From JAGVJT01 sp964471225 (GTDB lineage Bacteria; Pseudomonadota; Gammaproteobacteria; Legionellales; Legionellaceae): a DNA stretch of 40,253 bases. Where the stretch lies: contig CAYYEZ010000068.1 in assembly GCA_964471225.1 (NCBI GenBank), positions 1 to 40,253 of the forward strand. The letters run 5' to 3'. How positions within the stretch are numbered: the first letter of the stretch is position 1; every line of letters starts with the position of its first letter. The notes under the pieces are model-generated. The model had not been told where the DNA came from. It saw only the letters and a list, made by a program, of their open reading frames with translations, and ran no database searches. The translations under genes and the position numbers were made by a program. Shown one piece after another: positions 1-6,773 of this stretch.

Positions 1-923
1 TTTCTCCGGGGACTAAGTATTTTCAGCTATATGACTTCCTTCCTTTAGTTACAAAGTCAGAGGGTGACATGCATGTCTTCGCTGAGCAATTGTTTAGTGA
101 GGTGCATCCGATGTGGTTACTACGTATTTTGCCAAACAATGTTTTGGCTTATACGAGCATGTTGTATGGGTTTAAAGGTGAAAATCATAATATCGTGAAT
201 CATGTTTGTAGTGGGATGCAAGCGATTCTAGAGGCTTATTATGCAATTCAGCGAGGCTTGGCCTCGCGTGTGGTTGTGGTGGGGTACGATATTGGAATCG
301 AGCCGCAAGCGCTTTTTTATTACAGTCGCTTGGGTGTTTTGAGCGATGAGGCTATAAGACCTTTTGATGTCGCGCATCAAGGGACCATCATGGCAGAAGG
401 AGCTGGTGCGATTGTCTTGGAAAGTGAGGCAAGTATGCGTGCTCGCGAAAAAACACCTTATGCCGAGATTACGGGTGGTCTTGCCGCGACAGAAGGTGGT
501 CATCTGTTTACATTAGATCCTAGCGGTCGGCCTTTAGAGAGTCTCCTGGCACGTACAGTGAGTGAGATTTCTCCTGCCGAAATAGGTATGGTCGTGGCGC
601 ATGGTAATGCAAACCCAATTTCAGATGCAAGCGAAGCGCATGCAATAAATGCGATACTTCCTAATGTTCCAGTCACGGCTTTTAAGTGGTCTATGGGGCA
701 TACATTGTGTACCTCGGCGTTAATTGATACTGTGTTAGCTTTGGATTGTTTCAAACATCGACAAATCCCTGGTGTGGCCACTTTGCGCGAAAAAGCATTT
801 TCGTGCGAAGCATTGAATGTCACCGCAGAAACACGCGCCATGTCTCAACATAATCATGCACTTCTGATTAACCGTGGCTTTGCTGGGATGAATGCTGCTT
901 TGTTACTTTCGGCTTGTGATTGA
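1..923 (+). CDS. Beta-ketoacyl synthase family protein, 5' end cut off by window
   Basis: This is a thiolase-fold condensing enzyme that would extend an acyl chain using a carrier protein. The frame is open from base 3 to the stop at 921-923 with no stop before the ATG at 69, so the gene starts upstream of the window. The three catalytic positions are visible: Cys in NHVCSGMQA (codon 207-209), His in VAHGNANP (codon 600-602) and His in KWSMGHT (codon 699-701), with the KAS-type Lys two residues before the S of that motif (684-686). The motifs differ from housekeeping FabF (usually TACSS and HGTGT), so this looks like a specialised ketosynthase rather than FabB/FabF. The next gene begins three bases after the stop and is an acyltransferase, which suggests a lipid or polyene-like pathway. 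The substrate is unknown. Confidence 0.85.
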   Translation, partial: SPGTKYFQLYDFLPLVTKSEGDMHVFAEQLFSEVHPMWLLRILPNNVLAYTSMLYGFKGENHNIVNHVCSGMQAILEAYYAIQRGLASRVVVVGYDIGIEPQALFYYSRLGVLSDEAIRPFDVAHQGTIMAEGAGAIVLESEASMRAREKTPYAEITGGLAATEGGHLFTLDPSGRPLESLLARTVSEISPAEIGMVVAHGNANPISDASEAHAINAILPNVPVTAFKWSMGHTLCTSALIDTVLALDCFKHRQIPGVATLREKAFSCEALNVTAETRAMSQHNHALLINRGFAGMNAALLLSACD

Positions 924-926
924 CGC

Positions 927-1766
927 ATGATGTCCAACATACTAGCATTGCCCGTGACGCTTATGGGCAAATTGATGTTTCATTGGCTTCCGTATCGCAA
1001 ATCCGTGATTTTGAAAAACATTGACCAGGTTTATGGTGATACACTTACGCCTGATGAGAAAAAGCATTTGGCGATGGCATTTTACTCCCACTTAATACTC
1101 TGTATTAAAGAAACTCTGTTGCTTCGTTTTATGAGCGAAGCGCGTTTGAAATCTTCAGTAGAAGTCAAGGGGCATGAATACCTTTTAGAAATTGCAGCGC
1201 AAGGGAAAGGGGTGTTAATTTTGACTGGGCACTTCGGTAGCTGGGAGGTCGCACCCATAGGCGGCATTTTAAACTTTGAACAGTTTAAAGGACGATTTCA
1301 TTTTATTCGACGCACGCTTGGAAGTAAAAAAATAGAGCGATTCTTATTTAAACGTTACTATCAAGCAGGGTTAAATGTGATTCAAAAACAAAATGCATTA
1401 CAGCATGTCACAGAGGCTCTAGCTAAAAATGATGCTGTTGTTTTTGTACTAGACCAACATGCTTCAGTGGTCAACCGAGACGGCATCTCTGCAGAGTTTT
1501 TTGGTAAAAAAGCGGGGACCTACCGTAGCTTAGCGACGTGCGCGCGTTATACCGGTGTGCCGGTTGTGCCAGCTGCTGCTTATCGATTACCTGATGGTAA
1601 GCATGTCTTAGAGTTTAAAGCGCCATTGGTTTGGGAGGAGCACGAGACCACACAGGCTTCTCTTTACCATAATACTTGTGCTTACAATCGCGCGTTAGAA
1701 GCTATTATTTTAGCGCATCCCGAGCAATGGATGTGGCTACATCGTCGTTGGAAATTGCGCCCATAG
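927..1766 (+). CDS. LpxL/HtrB-family lysophospholipid-type acyltransferase
   Basis: This 279-aa protein belongs to the lipid A biosynthesis lauroyl/myristoyl acyltransferase family, inner-membrane enzymes that move an acyl chain from acyl-ACP to a lipid. The H-x4-E catalytic motif is seen as GHFGSWE near residue 100. A later block, VFVLDQHAS followed by FFGKKAGT, matches the family's second conserved region. The length is a little below E. coli LpxL (about 306 aa), and the N-terminus lacks a long membrane anchor. ATG 927 lies three bases after the ketosynthase stop, so the two genes are very likely co-transcribed. The pairing suggests the acyltransferase serves the same lipid product rather than being the main lipid A enzyme. 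The 3' end overlaps the convergent dapF by 62 bases. Confidence 0.85.
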   Translation: MMSNILALPVTLMGKLMFHWLPYRKSVILKNIDQVYGDTLTPDEKKHLAMAFYSHLILCIKETLLLRFMSEARLKSSVEVKGHEYLLEIAAQGKGVLILTGHFGSWEVAPIGGILNFEQFKGRFHFIRRTLGSKKIERFLFKRYYQAGLNVIQKQNALQHVTEALAKNDAVVFVLDQHASVVNRDGISAEFFGKKAGTYRSLATCARYTGVPVVPAAAYRLPDGKHVLEFKAPLVWEEHETTQASLYHNTCAYNRALEAIILAHPEQWMWLHRRWKLRP

Positions 1767-2595
1767 TGTCGAAAACAATTCCCTCATAACTGAAGGTAGC
1801 AGGACCGGTTAAAAAAACAGGTCCGGTTGGTTCAGGCCTCTCCACAATCAATGTTCCACCGGGTAAATCCACTTGAACAGTACTTTGAAGCTGATGAAAG
1901 CATTGACCTGCCACGGCTGCTGCCACGGCGGCACTACCACAGGCTTGTGTTTCACCACAGCCTCGCTCAAAAACTCGTAGTGCGATATGTCCTGGCGTGA
2001 TGATCTTTAAGAAGCTGACGTTCACTTGTTGAGGAAAGAGCGGGTGCTCACAAATTGCTTTGCCAAGTTCGTTCACGGGTGCCTTTTCTAGATGATCTGT
2101 CAAAAGAATTGCGTGCGGATTTCCGACACTGAGCGCGTGTATCGAAATAGATTGTCCTAGTGCTTTAATTTCATAAGTTTCGGCAAGATGGTTTGCGTCG
2201 AAAGGGATGCCTTCTGGCTCAAATATGGGTTTACCCATGTTTACGGTGACGGTTTCATCTGTATTGAGTTTAAGTGTCAGTTGTGTCGATGTTGTTGCGA
2301 CCTTGAGTTGTTGTTTGTTGGATAATTTATAATATTGGATAAAGCGCGCAATACAGCGTGCACCATTACCACACTGACCGACGCTTTCGCCGTTGGCATT
2401 GTAAATTCGATAAAAAAAATCAATGTCGGGTGAGGAGGACGGCTCAACAATGAGGCATTGATCAAAGCCGACACCAGTATGCCTTTGACTCAGTGCTTGA
2501 ATGTCTTCTCGCGTCAGCTTCACAGGGTGATTGACACCGTCAATCACCATAAAATCATTTCCTAAACCGTGCATTTTCGTGAAGTGTAAGCTCAT
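1705..2595 (-). CDS. dapF: Diaminopimelate epimerase
   Basis: Cytoplasmic enzyme that converts LL- to meso-diaminopimelate for lysine and peptidoglycan synthesis. The N-terminus reads SLHFTKMHGLGNDF, the family hallmark. The two catalytic cysteines are in GQCGNGARC and GCGETQACGSAA. With the start at 2595 the protein is 296 aa. The frame stays open upstream to 2745, but those residues have no family resemblance and lie over lptM in another frame, so 2595 is preferred. Its ATG overlaps the lptM stop (ATGA). The C-terminus runs roughly 20 residues past the usual end of the family (GPA..SYEG) and covers the last 62 bases of the convergent acyltransferase gene. Confidence 0.95.
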   Translation of the reverse strand: MSLHFTKMHGLGNDFMVIDGVNHPVKLTREDIQALSQRHTGVGFDQCLIVEPSSSPDIDFFYRIYNANGESVGQCGNGARCIARFIQYYKLSNKQQLKVATTSTQLTLKLNTDETVTVNMGKPIFEPEGIPFDANHLAETYEIKALGQSISIHALSVGNPHAILLTDHLEKAPVNELGKAICEHPLFPQQVNVSFLKIITPGHIALRVFERGCGETQACGSAAVAAAVAGQCFHQLQSTVQVDLPGGTLIVERPEPTGPVFLTGPATFSYEGIVFDTMGAISNDDVATSIARDALK

Positions 2596-2690
2596 TGTGC
2601 CTCTTGTGTTGTTTGTGGGAGAGAGAGTGGGCCTTTTTGACCACAACTGGTCAACGACAAAAGGGTAAAAATGAGTAACACAACTGGCAT
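2592..2690 (-). CDS. lptM: LptM-type small lipoprotein (YifL family), 32 aa
   Basis: A very short gene read from the sequence immediately upstream of dapF. After the ATG at 2688-2690 comes a hydrophobic stretch (PVVLLIFTLLSLTS), a lipobox LTSC, and directly after the Cys the motif CGQKGPL. That motif is the signature of the YifL/LptM family, which in E. coli promotes oxidative maturation of the LPS translocon LptD. The stop TGA overlaps the dapF start by two bases (ATGA), and lptM-dapF linkage is the known gammaproteobacterial arrangement. No basic residue is visible in the n-region from this ATG. A non-ATG start at ATT about nine bases upstream would add Lys-free Ile-Leu-Pro, so the exact start is uncertain. 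Confidence 0.85.
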   Translation of the reverse strand: MPVVLLIFTLLSLTSCGQKGPLSLPQTTQEAQ

Positions 2691-2721
2691 AGGTAAAATC
2701 TTGATAGAGAAGTATAGATTT

Positions 2722-2750
2722 ATTGTATGATGACTTGCTATTCACGGCAA
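2722..2750 (-). promoter_or_regulatory. Likely sigma-70 promoter of lptM-dapF
   Basis: On the minus strand TTGCCG (2745-2750) and TACAAT (2722-2727) are separated by exactly 17 bases. The -10 box matches five of six consensus positions and the -35 box four. The predicted transcript would start near 2715 and reach the lptM ATG after about 25 bases. Confidence 0.5.
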
Positions 2751-2800
2751 GAAACTGAATAATATTGGGTTGTTATTTAAAAAATGATGGAGTTCGACGG

Positions 2801-3475
2801 TTGCTAAATCAATATGTACTGGATGCAGATGAAAAGCCTGAATTATGCTTTATTTGGATGCATGGATTGGGTGCGGATGCACAAAATATGTTAGCTCTTG
2901 CTAAAGAGCTTCCTTTACGTGTGCCAGCAAAACACATTGCGATTGAGGCACCTGTTCGTCCTGTGACTTGTAATCAATCGATGCCCATGCGTGCCTGGTA
3001 TGATATTACTGAATTAAGTGAGCGTAACGAAGAAGATGAGGCGGGTATTCGAGCTTCGGCTGCGTTCATCCATGATGTCATTGATGAAGAGATGAAAAAA
3101 GGTTTTCGTTCAGATCAAATTATCTTGGCAGGGTTTTCGCAAGGTGGCGCCATGGCGTTAGTCGCGGGTTTGACTGCATCTTACCCACTGGCAGGAATTG
3201 TTTCTTTATCTGCTTATTTACCGATTGTGTCACAAATTAAAATTCATCAGGAGCGTCAAGTTCCTATTTTTATGGCGTTGGGTCTTCATGATGAAGTTGT
3301 GTTGCCTTCTTGGACGAAAAAGGCGGTGGATTGGTTAAAGATGCAAGGTTTTTTGCATGTGTCTGATTATCATTATCCAATGCAGCATACGGTCTGTTTT
3401 GAGGAAATTATGGCATTGTCTTATTGGGTTTCAACAAAAGTGCGTATTAAAGGTGACGAGAAGGAGCGTTCATGA
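2801..3475 (+). CDS. Alpha/beta-hydrolase carboxylesterase (phospholipase/carboxylesterase family)
   Basis: Serine esterase of the Abhydrolase_2 type, related to acyl-protein thioesterases. Motifs in order are WMHGLGADA (oxyanion region), GFSQGGAMA with the nucleophile Ser, GLHDEVV with the catalytic Asp, and YPMQHTV with the catalytic His. The frame opens after a stop at 2756-2758 and holds no ATG near its beginning. TTG at 2801 is preferred because GGAG (2789-2792) sits eight bases before it and gives 224 aa, the usual family length. TTG at 2765 would give 236 aa without a ribosome-binding site. The stop overlaps the ratA start (ATGA), so the genes are translationally coupled. The substrate is unknown. 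Confidence 0.85.
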   Translation: MLNQYVLDADEKPELCFIWMHGLGADAQNMLALAKELPLRVPAKHIAIEAPVRPVTCNQSMPMRAWYDITELSERNEEDEAGIRASAAFIHDVIDEEMKKGFRSDQIILAGFSQGGAMALVAGLTASYPLAGIVSLSAYLPIVSQIKIHQERQVPIFMALGLHDEVVLPSWTKKAVDWLKMQGFLHVSDYHYPMQHTVCFEEIMALSYWVSTKVRIKGDEKERS

Positions 3476-3909
3476 CTACGATAAAAAAATCACGCGAAGT
3501 TCCTTTTTCTTGTGAGCAAATGTATAATCTTGTGAACGATATTGAGCGATATGCGGAATTTTTGCCATATTTCTCAAACAGTATTGTTCATCATCGTGAT
3601 GAAGATGAAGTACAGGCAACGTTAGTGATTACTGCCGCCGGTGTAAATAAATCATTTACGACACGAAATCGTCTTCAGCCTAATAAAATGATTGAAATTC
3701 GCTTGATTGATGGTCCATTTAATCATTTAGATGGATTTTGGCGTTTTGATCAAACGGAAGAGGGGTCAGTCATTTCATTTGATTTAGAGTTTGAGTTCGC
3801 CGGGCGAATGTTCTCGATGATATTAGGACCGGTTTTCGAACAAGTATCAAATAAAATGGTTGATGCTTTTTGTGAGCGAGCGAAAGTGTTGTATGACAAA
3901 TCATGTTGA
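3472..3909 (+). CDS. ratA: RatA/Coq10-type START-domain protein
   Basis: A 145-aa single-domain protein of the SRPBCC (START-like) superfamily, the polyketide-cyclase/Coq10 group. It begins with the typical REVPFSCEQMYNLVNDIERYAEFLP and has the family ending in which a C-terminal helix (FEQVSNKMVDAFCERAKVLY) packs on the sheet. In E. coli RatA was reported to inhibit 70S ribosome assembly, while eukaryotic homologues bind ubiquinone; which activity applies here cannot be read from sequence. The ATG overlaps the esterase stop, and the 3' end overlaps rnfH by 17 bases. The ratA-rnfH order is conserved in gammaproteobacteria. Confidence 0.9.
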   Translation: MTTIKKSREVPFSCEQMYNLVNDIERYAEFLPYFSNSIVHHRDEDEVQATLVITAAGVNKSFTTRNRLQPNKMIEIRLIDGPFNHLDGFWRFDQTEEGSVISFDLEFEFAGRMFSMILGPVFEQVSNKMVDAFCERAKVLYDKSC

Positions 3910-4180
3910 AATAATTTTTTCCCCAGGTCCACGAGCGTTATTGCTTCAAAAAACAGTATTGTTTCATCCAGGCATGACCGTTGAAGACGCGCTCAACCAG
4001 ACAACATTGTTTAGTGATTTTCCTGAGGCGAAATGTTTTTCGGTAGGCATTTTTTCAAAAAAAGTTGAGTTAAATACAGTATTATCGAAAGGAGATCGTA
4101 TTGAGATTTATCGACCACTTACATGTAATCCGAAAGAAAGACGTCGAAAAAAAGCACTTTTTGCAAATACTCATCGATAA
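3893..4180 (+). CDS. rnfH: RnfH-family ubiquitin-fold protein (UPF0125)
   Basis: This 95-aa protein is of the RnfH family, small beta-grasp proteins usually found beside ratA. The family features are visible: VEIIFSPGPRALLLQKTV at the start, VGIFSKKVELNTVLSKGDRIEIYRPL in the middle, and a basic tail ending NPKERRRKKA. The start at 3893 is chosen because the family begins with a short Met-x-x leader before the first beta strand; the open frame from 3860 only adds residues that overlap ratA. The gene overlaps ratA by 17 bases and is followed after two bases by epmC. Its molecular role is poorly defined in any organism. Confidence 0.9.
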   Translation: MTNHVEIIFSPGPRALLLQKTVLFHPGMTVEDALNQTTLFSDFPEAKCFSVGIFSKKVELNTVLSKGDRIEIYRPLTCNPKERRRKKALFANTHR

Positions 4181-4182
4181 TT

Positions 4183-4683
4183 ATGCATGATTGTGAAGAT
4201 TTAATTCGTATTTTTAATGCTTGTTTTTATGAAAGTTATCAAACGCGATTGATTCGCGGTGAAGACGAACCTTTGTATTTACCGATGAGTCAACATACTC
4301 CATATCACTCGGTCATTTTTGCGCATGGTTTTTTCAGCAGTGCATTGCATGAATGTGCGCATTGGTTAATTGCTGGGCCTAGAAGACGAGAATATGTTGA
4401 TTATGGTTATTGGTATATTCCTGATGGACGCACCCAGGCACAGCAAGCCGAGTTTGAATCAGTAGAGGTCAAGCCACAGGCTTTGGAGTGGATTTTGTCG
4501 GACGCAGCTGGATATCCTTTTCAATTTAGCATTGATAACTTGAATGGTCCTGAGATAGACGCCGAGGCTTTCAAAGCAAATGTTCGCGCACAAGTGATTC
4601 GTTATCGAGAGCAGGGGCTTTGGCCTCGAGCATTGCACTTTCGTCAAGCATTAGAGGCCTTTTATTCTTTCAAGTACGCTTAA
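4183..4683 (+). CDS. epmC: Elongation factor P hydroxylase, YfcM family
   Basis: This 166-aa protein matches EpmC (YfcM), which hydroxylates the beta-lysylated lysine of elongation factor P. The recognised block is FFSSALHECAHWLIAG, with an H-x3-H metal-ligand pattern (residues 56 and 60), followed by DYGYWYIPDGR and the region EFESVEVKPQALEWILSDAAG. E. coli EpmC is about 182 aa, so the length fits. ATG 4183 lies two bases after the rnfH stop, making it the fourth gene of the esterase-ratA-rnfH run. Its presence predicts that EF-P is also lysylated by EpmA and EpmB, which are not in this window. Confidence 0.88.
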   Translation: MHDCEDLIRIFNACFYESYQTRLIRGEDEPLYLPMSQHTPYHSVIFAHGFFSSALHECAHWLIAGPRRREYVDYGYWYIPDGRTQAQQAEFESVEVKPQALEWILSDAAGYPFQFSIDNLNGPEIDAEAFKANVRAQVIRYREQGLWPRALHFRQALEAFYSFKYA

Positions 4684-4698
4684 GGTACGATTTCAAGT

Positions 4699-5313
4699 AT
4701 GCCGTATATGACGTTTTTTGGGTCACGTACGGAGTTTCAAGTAATAAAAATATTTACAGTGCATTTAGCAAAGAGTAAAATTTCCGGTTTTTTGGGATTG
4801 AAAATAGAAATGCGTGCACCTATAGAAATATTTGAAGAGGGTAGAATACATCTTGAAACTCTTGAATTTAAAGATGATAGCCTTCAAGGGAAGACTCATT
4901 TTTATAGAGCAACTTTCTTATTTCGTGTCCGTGGTGGTGAAATAAATCGGCGCACTCTTGTCATTGATACAGATGATACTTTTACCTATATATTAAGATA
5001 CTCATTGAATCGTGGGCCAATGAAATCGGGTGAGTCTTGCCCTGAATGGCTTCGTATGGCGATAATAACATTTAATAAAGGCGGACAATATGATGAATCT
5101 GTTGAAAGAGCGCTAAGATTAATACGTTTCCAATCAGGCGGCGATCAAGAATGTTATTATCAGCTCATTACACGAAGAGAAATGAACAGCCATCGTTTTT
5201 TAGCTAATCGACCGGTCAATGGTCCCTGTTTTAGAGATACAGCCGTAGAAGAAGAGGTGGAGCCTGAAAAAGCTAAATCACATTATGCGATAAATAAGCT
5301 TTTCAGGCCATAA
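4699..5313 (+). CDS. Unrecognised 204-aa protein, effector-like C-terminus
   Basis: I do not recognise this protein. It has no signal peptide or membrane span. Its first 130 residues look like a beta-rich domain (alternating strands such as THFYRATFLFRVRGG), followed by a helical part (ESVERALRLIRFQ). The last 30 residues contain a Glu-rich block, VEEEVEPEKAK, then YAINKLFRP. Glu-rich stretches close to the C-terminus occur in many Dot/Icm substrates of Legionella, so an effector role is possible but is inference only. It starts 15 bases after epmC with only a weak AAGG about 13 bases upstream. Codons look more AT-rich than those of its neighbours. It separates epmC from bamE, where I would expect no gene. 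Confidence 0.65.
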   Translation: MPYMTFFGSRTEFQVIKIFTVHLAKSKISGFLGLKIEMRAPIEIFEEGRIHLETLEFKDDSLQGKTHFYRATFLFRVRGGEINRRTLVIDTDDTFTYILRYSLNRGPMKSGESCPEWLRMAIITFNKGGQYDESVERALRLIRFQSGGDQECYYQLITRREMNSHRFLANRPVNGPCFRDTAVEEEVEPEKAKSHYAINKLFRP

Positions 5314-5361
5314 GAGCTTGCATTAGTCAGTTCTCGAGAGGTTTTGTTCCTTCTTAATGAT

Positions 5362-5667
5362 CTATTCCATTCGTTTTAGTCGATTATCCTCAAAATAAAG
5401 ACTAATATGTCGAACGGTGTTAGATGTTGAACCTTTACGCTTGGTGTAAGCATAGTCCCATCGATTATTGTTAAACGTTGGGCTGATTAGGCTTGTTCCT
5501 AAGAGGATGGCCACATCCTCTTTAGTCATCCCTACATGTAGACGTTCGACAACGTTGGGAGATAGAATATTACCTTGCTGTACGGTTCGATTTGAAAAAT
5601 CGTAGTTTGCGCAGTTTGCGAGTAAAAAGAAACAAAGTGTTGTTGGTAAAAAAAGTGCTTGACGCAT
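5362..5667 (-). CDS. bamE: Outer membrane protein assembly factor BamE (SmpA)
   Basis: A 101-aa outer-membrane lipoprotein of the BAM complex that inserts beta-barrel proteins. The signal peptide RQALFLPTTLCFFLLANC ends in the lipobox LANC. The SmpA/OmlA domain follows, with the hallmark GNILSPNVVERLHVGMTKEDVAILLGTS and the strand pair NRWDYAYT. The ATG at 5667 is chosen because it directly precedes the signal peptide; the frame upstream of it is not signal-like and runs over the fur start region. The gene is divergent from fur with 43 bases between them, a conserved arrangement in gammaproteobacteria. Confidence 0.95.
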   Translation of the reverse strand: MRQALFLPTTLCFFLLANCANYDFSNRTVQQGNILSPNVVERLHVGMTKEDVAILLGTSLISPTFNNNRWDYAYTKRKGSTSNTVRHISLYFEDNRLKRME

Positions 5668-5687
5668 GCTGTGACCTCGATTAAAAA
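5659..5687 (+). promoter_or_regulatory. Possible fur promoter
   Basis: TTGACG (5659-5664) and TAAAAA (5682-5687) are 17 bases apart, placing a start point near 5694 and a leader of about 17 bases before the fur ATG. The -35 box matches five of six positions, the -10 four of six. It overlaps the first codons of the divergent bamE. No Fur-box-like GATAATGATAAT repeat is visible here. Confidence 0.35.
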
Positions 5688-5710
5688 ATATCGACATACT
5701 ACCATTCTCT

Positions 5711-6136
5711 ATGCAAGGACTCAATGTGGAAGAAAGCCGGCAATTAAAAGGTGTAGGGCTTAAAATAACACTGCCAAGATTACGTGTCTTGCAGATTTTT
5801 GAGCAATCTGCAATGCATCATCTGAGTGCCGAAGAGATTTACAAGGCGCTTTCCGATTTGGGAGAGGAAGTTGGGCTTGCAACAGTGTATCGTGTTTTGA
5901 CTCAATTTGAGGAAGCTGGTCTTGTGAAGCGGCATCATTTTGAAGAAGGGCATTCTGTATTTGAGCTATGCCATGGTGCACACCATGATCATCTTGTGTG
6001 TGTGAAATGTCGGAAGATTGTTGAGTTTGTGGATGAAGTGATTGAGGAACGACAAGCGAAAATTGCTGAAAAAACTGGCTTTAAAATGACAGACCATGCG
6101 TTAACAATCTATGGATTATGCCAAGCATGCCATTAG
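5711..6136 (+). CDS. fur: Ferric uptake regulator Fur
   Basis: This 141-aa cytoplasmic metal-dependent repressor controls iron acquisition genes. The N-terminal winged helix shows KITLPRLRVLQIF and GLATVYRVLTQFEEAGLVKRHHF. The dimerisation domain carries the metal-binding signature HGAHHDHLVCVKCRKIVEF and a second pair of cysteines at the C-terminus (CQACH). The length is that of standard Fur. Fur rather than Zur or PerR is favoured by the HHDHLVC motif and by the divergent bamE neighbour. The ATG at 5711 lacks a strong ribosome-binding site, but the following residues fit the family start. Confidence 0.95.
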   Translation: MQGLNVEESRQLKGVGLKITLPRLRVLQIFEQSAMHHLSAEEIYKALSDLGEEVGLATVYRVLTQFEEAGLVKRHHFEEGHSVFELCHGAHHDHLVCVKCRKIVEFVDEVIEERQAKIAEKTGFKMTDHALTIYGLCQACH

Positions 6137-6165
6137 TCTCAGCAAGCAATCAAGCCTACTTAGAC

Positions 6166-6714
6166 CTAAGGCGTGGTGGAAGAGGCTTCTAATTTCGAAA
6201 TGACTTGTTTTACGCCTTTGACTGCTAATGCTCGTTTTAACAAAAAAGGAATAGACTCGTTATTTTTTAATGTCCCTGACAGCGTTACGATACCGTTATT
6301 GGTGGTTGCATTGATACCAACCAGCGGAATACTCTCATCATCTAAGATTTTTGCTTTAAGCACTGCAGCCTCGACCTTTGTTGTAATATAGGCATCTGTG
6401 AAAGCTGTATTGACTTGTTTGATCTCTAGCTCGTCCGCTTCGACACGCTGAACACCTTTTACGCCCTTTGTGATACGCAAAGCCGAGACAAAAGCTTCTT
6501 TATCTTTTACATGACCACGTAATGTAACAACGCCATTTTGTGTTGAAACAAAAATTTTCAATGGGTTGAGATGCTTATCTTGGGTGAATTTTGTTGTAAT
6601 CTTTGTAGTAATGACCGAGTCGCTAATTTCTCGCTCAATTTTTTTTAGGTCGGCCCCAGAGGCAATATTAACGCAAAGACACATCGCAATGAAAAAATGA
6701 ATGATGTTTCTCAT
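6166..6714 (-). CDS. Periplasmic protein with two BON domains
   Basis: A 182-aa exported protein. An N-terminal signal peptide (residues 1-20, cleavage likely after NIASG-A) precedes two BON domains, roughly residues 28-100 and 105-178. Each shows the typical ITTK... helix, a NGVVTLRGHV or NGIVTLSGTL turn, and a KGVKGVQRVE or KGVKQVISK helix. BON proteins such as OsmY and DolP bind anionic phospholipids and help maintain the outer membrane. No lipobox cysteine is seen at the cleavage site, so it is probably soluble and periplasmic, like OsmY. A strong AGAGGAGG lies four bases before the ATG. It follows recN on the same strand but appears to have its own promoter. Confidence 0.85.
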   Translation of the reverse strand: MRNIIHFFIAMCLCVNIASGADLKKIEREISDSVITTKITTKFTQDKHLNPLKIFVSTQNGVVTLRGHVKDKEAFVSALRITKGVKGVQRVEADELEIKQVNTAFTDAYITTKVEAAVLKAKILDDESIPLVGINATTNNGIVTLSGTLKNNESIPFLLKRALAVKGVKQVISKLEASSTTP

Positions 6715-6750
6715 ATTTCCTCCTCTTAAGACACTATTCGAAGAGGGTAT

Positions 6751-6759
6751 ATTCTATCA
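6751..6759 (-). promoter_or_regulatory. Extended -10 promoter element for the BON protein gene
   Basis: On the minus strand TGATAGAAT forms an extended -10 (TGn plus TAGAAT) between the recN stop and the BON gene, followed by a leader of about 30 bases with a strong ribosome-binding site. No convincing -35 is present, which is acceptable for an extended -10. Confidence 0.4.
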
Positions 6760-6773
6760 CATTTTTGGATTTT

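Noticed and set aside
2596..2745. N-terminal 50-residue extension of DapF
   Set aside because: It has no family similarity, and the same bases encode LptM in another frame with a clear CGQKGPL motif.
5668..5710. Fur-box autoregulation between bamE and fur
   Set aside because: No repeat resembling GATAATGATAATCATTATC is present in the 43-base gap.
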